Part shown: positions 63,109 through 64,000 of the stretch, piece after piece
How positions within the stretch are numbered: the stretch's first letter is position 1
How the letters are laid out: each line of letters begins with the position of its first letter
Assembly: GCA_050747245.1 (NCBI GenBank)
Contig: JBOGNO010000004.1
Coordinates: forward strand, 186,001-250,000
Origin: JBOGNO01 sp050747245
Lineage (GTDB): Bacteria; Acidobacteriota; Terriglobia; Acidiferrales; UBA7541
Direction of reading: 5' to 3'
DNA: 64,000 nucleotides
Made by a program: the position numbers and the translations under genes
The notes under the pieces: model-generated
The model's input: the letters and a program-made list of their open reading frames with translations, nothing else
The model's database searches: none
Told to the model about the DNA's origin: nothing

Positions 63109-63918
63109 CTACTCCTTCCTCTCGGGGATGCAGTCCCTGAGCTGCTCCAGAAGCTGTTGGGGTTCGATGGGCCGGGAAATGAATTTTTTGGCCCCTTGCA
63201 TTAGGGCGTGTTCCTTTTCCCGGGCGGACCAAACGGAAGAGGAAAGAAACACGAAGGGAATATTGGATAACTGGGGATCGGCCTGTACCATGCGCATGAA
63301 CTCATAGCCATCCTGGTGAGGCATGTGGACATCGGAGAGGATTAGATCCGGCTTCATTCGGTGGGCGAGGTCGATCCCCTCCCCTGCGGAAAGGGCGGCA
63401 ACAACCTCATAGCCAGAAGGCTCAAGCGTGCTGCGCACCAGATCAATATTTGTTTGCATGTTGTCCACGAAGAGCACAACGGCGATCTTCTTGTGAGGCG
63501 CCGCGGGAGAAGTGCTCCCTGCGGGCGCAGGTCGGCGGGCGTTTTCCTGAGCGCGAACTCCCAGAAAGGCATTGACCTGTCCTGGAAAAGCTTCCGGATC
63601 GAGAGGTTTGGCGATATATCCATTGAAGCCGGAGGCAAGAATTTTCTCGCGGTCGCCCACCATGGCCAGAGCGGTCACGGCCACGAGGGGAATCCGGTTA
63701 CATCGATAATTCCCGCGCAAACGGCGCGCCACTTCGTAGCCGTCCATCTGGGGCATGTGAATATCCAGGAGAATGAGGTCGGGATGTTCCCGCTGCGCGA
63801 CCTCGATCCCTTCGGCGCCATCGAGCACCTGCAGCGTTTCGTGCCCGAAGGCTTCAAGGAGATACACCATGAGCTGCAGGTTGGTGGGATTGTCTTCGAT
63901 TATGAGAATACGAGCCGT
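63109..63918 (-). CDS. Tandem response-regulator receivers, probably starting at ACG
   Basis: Two receiver domains: the first with ILIIEDNPTNLQLM and LLDIHMPQMDGYEV, the second with VVLFVDNMQTNID and LSDVHMPHQDGYEF. The first in-frame ATG (63870) would remove the beta1 strand and acidic pocket. Sixteen codons upstream, in frame, GAGGAGG is followed by TTTC and ACG GCT CGT ATT CTC, which would encode (M)ARILIIEDN, a standard receiver start if ACG is used (or was ATG). The start would overlap the upstream kinase by 19 bp. No output domain is present. Confidence 0.75.
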   Translation of the reverse strand, partial: TARILIIEDNPTNLQLMVYLLEAFGHETLQVLDGAEGIEVAQREHPDLILLDIHMPQMDGYEVARRLRGNYRCNRIPLVAVTALAMVGDREKILASGFNGYIAKPLDPEAFPGQVNAFLGVRAQENARRPAPAGSTSPAAPHKKIAVVLFVDNMQTNIDLVRSTLEPSGYEVVAALSAGEGIDLAHRMKPDLILSDVHMPHQDGYEFMRMVQADPQLSNIPFVFLSSSVWSAREKEHALMQGAKKFISRPIEPQQLLEQLRDCIPERKE

Positions 63919-64000
63919 GAAACCTCCTCTGCGACCGGCACGGAGATGGTGAACCGACTCCCCTTTCCATATTCGCTTTCGAAGGAAACGCGCCCGCCGA
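63900..64000 (-). CDS. Histidine kinase C-terminus, cut by window edge
   Basis: Thirty-two codons end at TAA (63900-63902): GGRVSFESEYGKGSRFTISV then PVAEEVSRLVFS. GGRVSFESEYGKGSRFTISV matches the last strands of the HATPase domain (G-x-V-x-S-x-x-G-x-G-S-x-F-x-x-x-x-P). The rest of the kinase lies beyond the right edge. It overlaps the downstream double-receiver gene. Confidence 0.85.
   Translation of the reverse strand, partial: GGRVSFESEYGKGSRFTISVPVAEEVSRLVFS

Overview
This 64 kb window is chromosomal DNA, about 60% G+C by eye, with dense, mostly co-oriented genes. Gene content points to an acidobacterium (Acidobacteriota). The pointers are a duplicated MacB-like orphan permease of the ADOP type, a TonB receptor with an N-terminal carboxypeptidase-regulatory domain, a Pkn-type Ser/Thr kinase fused to a TolB/PD40 propeller, a lipoprotein secretin with a C-terminal cohesin-like domain, and a complete LPS inner-core locus (so diderm). 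This assignment is inference from gene content, not from a marker gene.

Layout. 1-6181 (minus) is a tightly overlapping LPS core/lipid A operon: waaA, lpxK, waaF, gmhB, rfaE1, rfaE2, and waaC running off the left edge. 6300-18000 (plus) holds a secreted hypothetical, a UvrD/PcrA helicase, an amino acid permease, a Zn-phospholipase-C-like protein, an adenosine deaminase, purS, glmS, a barrel-less POTRA protein and larE. 17.8-30 kb holds a TPR-thioredoxin, an HDAC-family protein, a Cys-rich secreted protein followed by a TonB receptor, the kinase, a nonsense-interrupted SGNH hydrolase, a VOC protein and the ADOP permease. 30.5-38.7 kb is accessory: a giant YVTN beta-propeller protein, a repeat-rich 1.1 kb gap with an orphan permease tail, a solitary Type IIG-like restriction-modification enzyme, and a second repeat array. 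38.7-43.8 kb (minus) is a larC-metG-tatD-polyprenyl synthase operon. 43.9-50 kb has an ICMT-like protein, argS, a P450, pepA and smpB. 50-54 kb has a secretin, two pseudopilins and the initiator tRNA. 53.8-64 kb has a BNR/YCF48-type protein, a membrane glycosyltransferase, a HEAT-repeat protein, a cupin, a radical SAM enzyme, a DinB-like protein and a run of two-component signalling genes cut by the right edge.

The most unusual feature is a dispersed repeat family seen in three places (7.06-7.28 kb plus, 34.33-34.54 kb minus, 38.2-38.6 kb plus). Two full copies each carry a Shine-Dalgarno-preceded 53-codon ORF that aligns without gaps. Part of the family recurs with a 67-nt period. The block after the stop codon is even better conserved than the ORF, so it may be a DNA or RNA element rather than a protein family. 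Other points worth a second look: a GmhB whose catalytic DxD reads DRY, an SGNH hydrolase with TGG changed to TAG just before its catalytic Asp-His block, a response regulator whose only good start is ACG, several probably leaderless genes, and palindromic elements whose stems differ but remain self-complementary.
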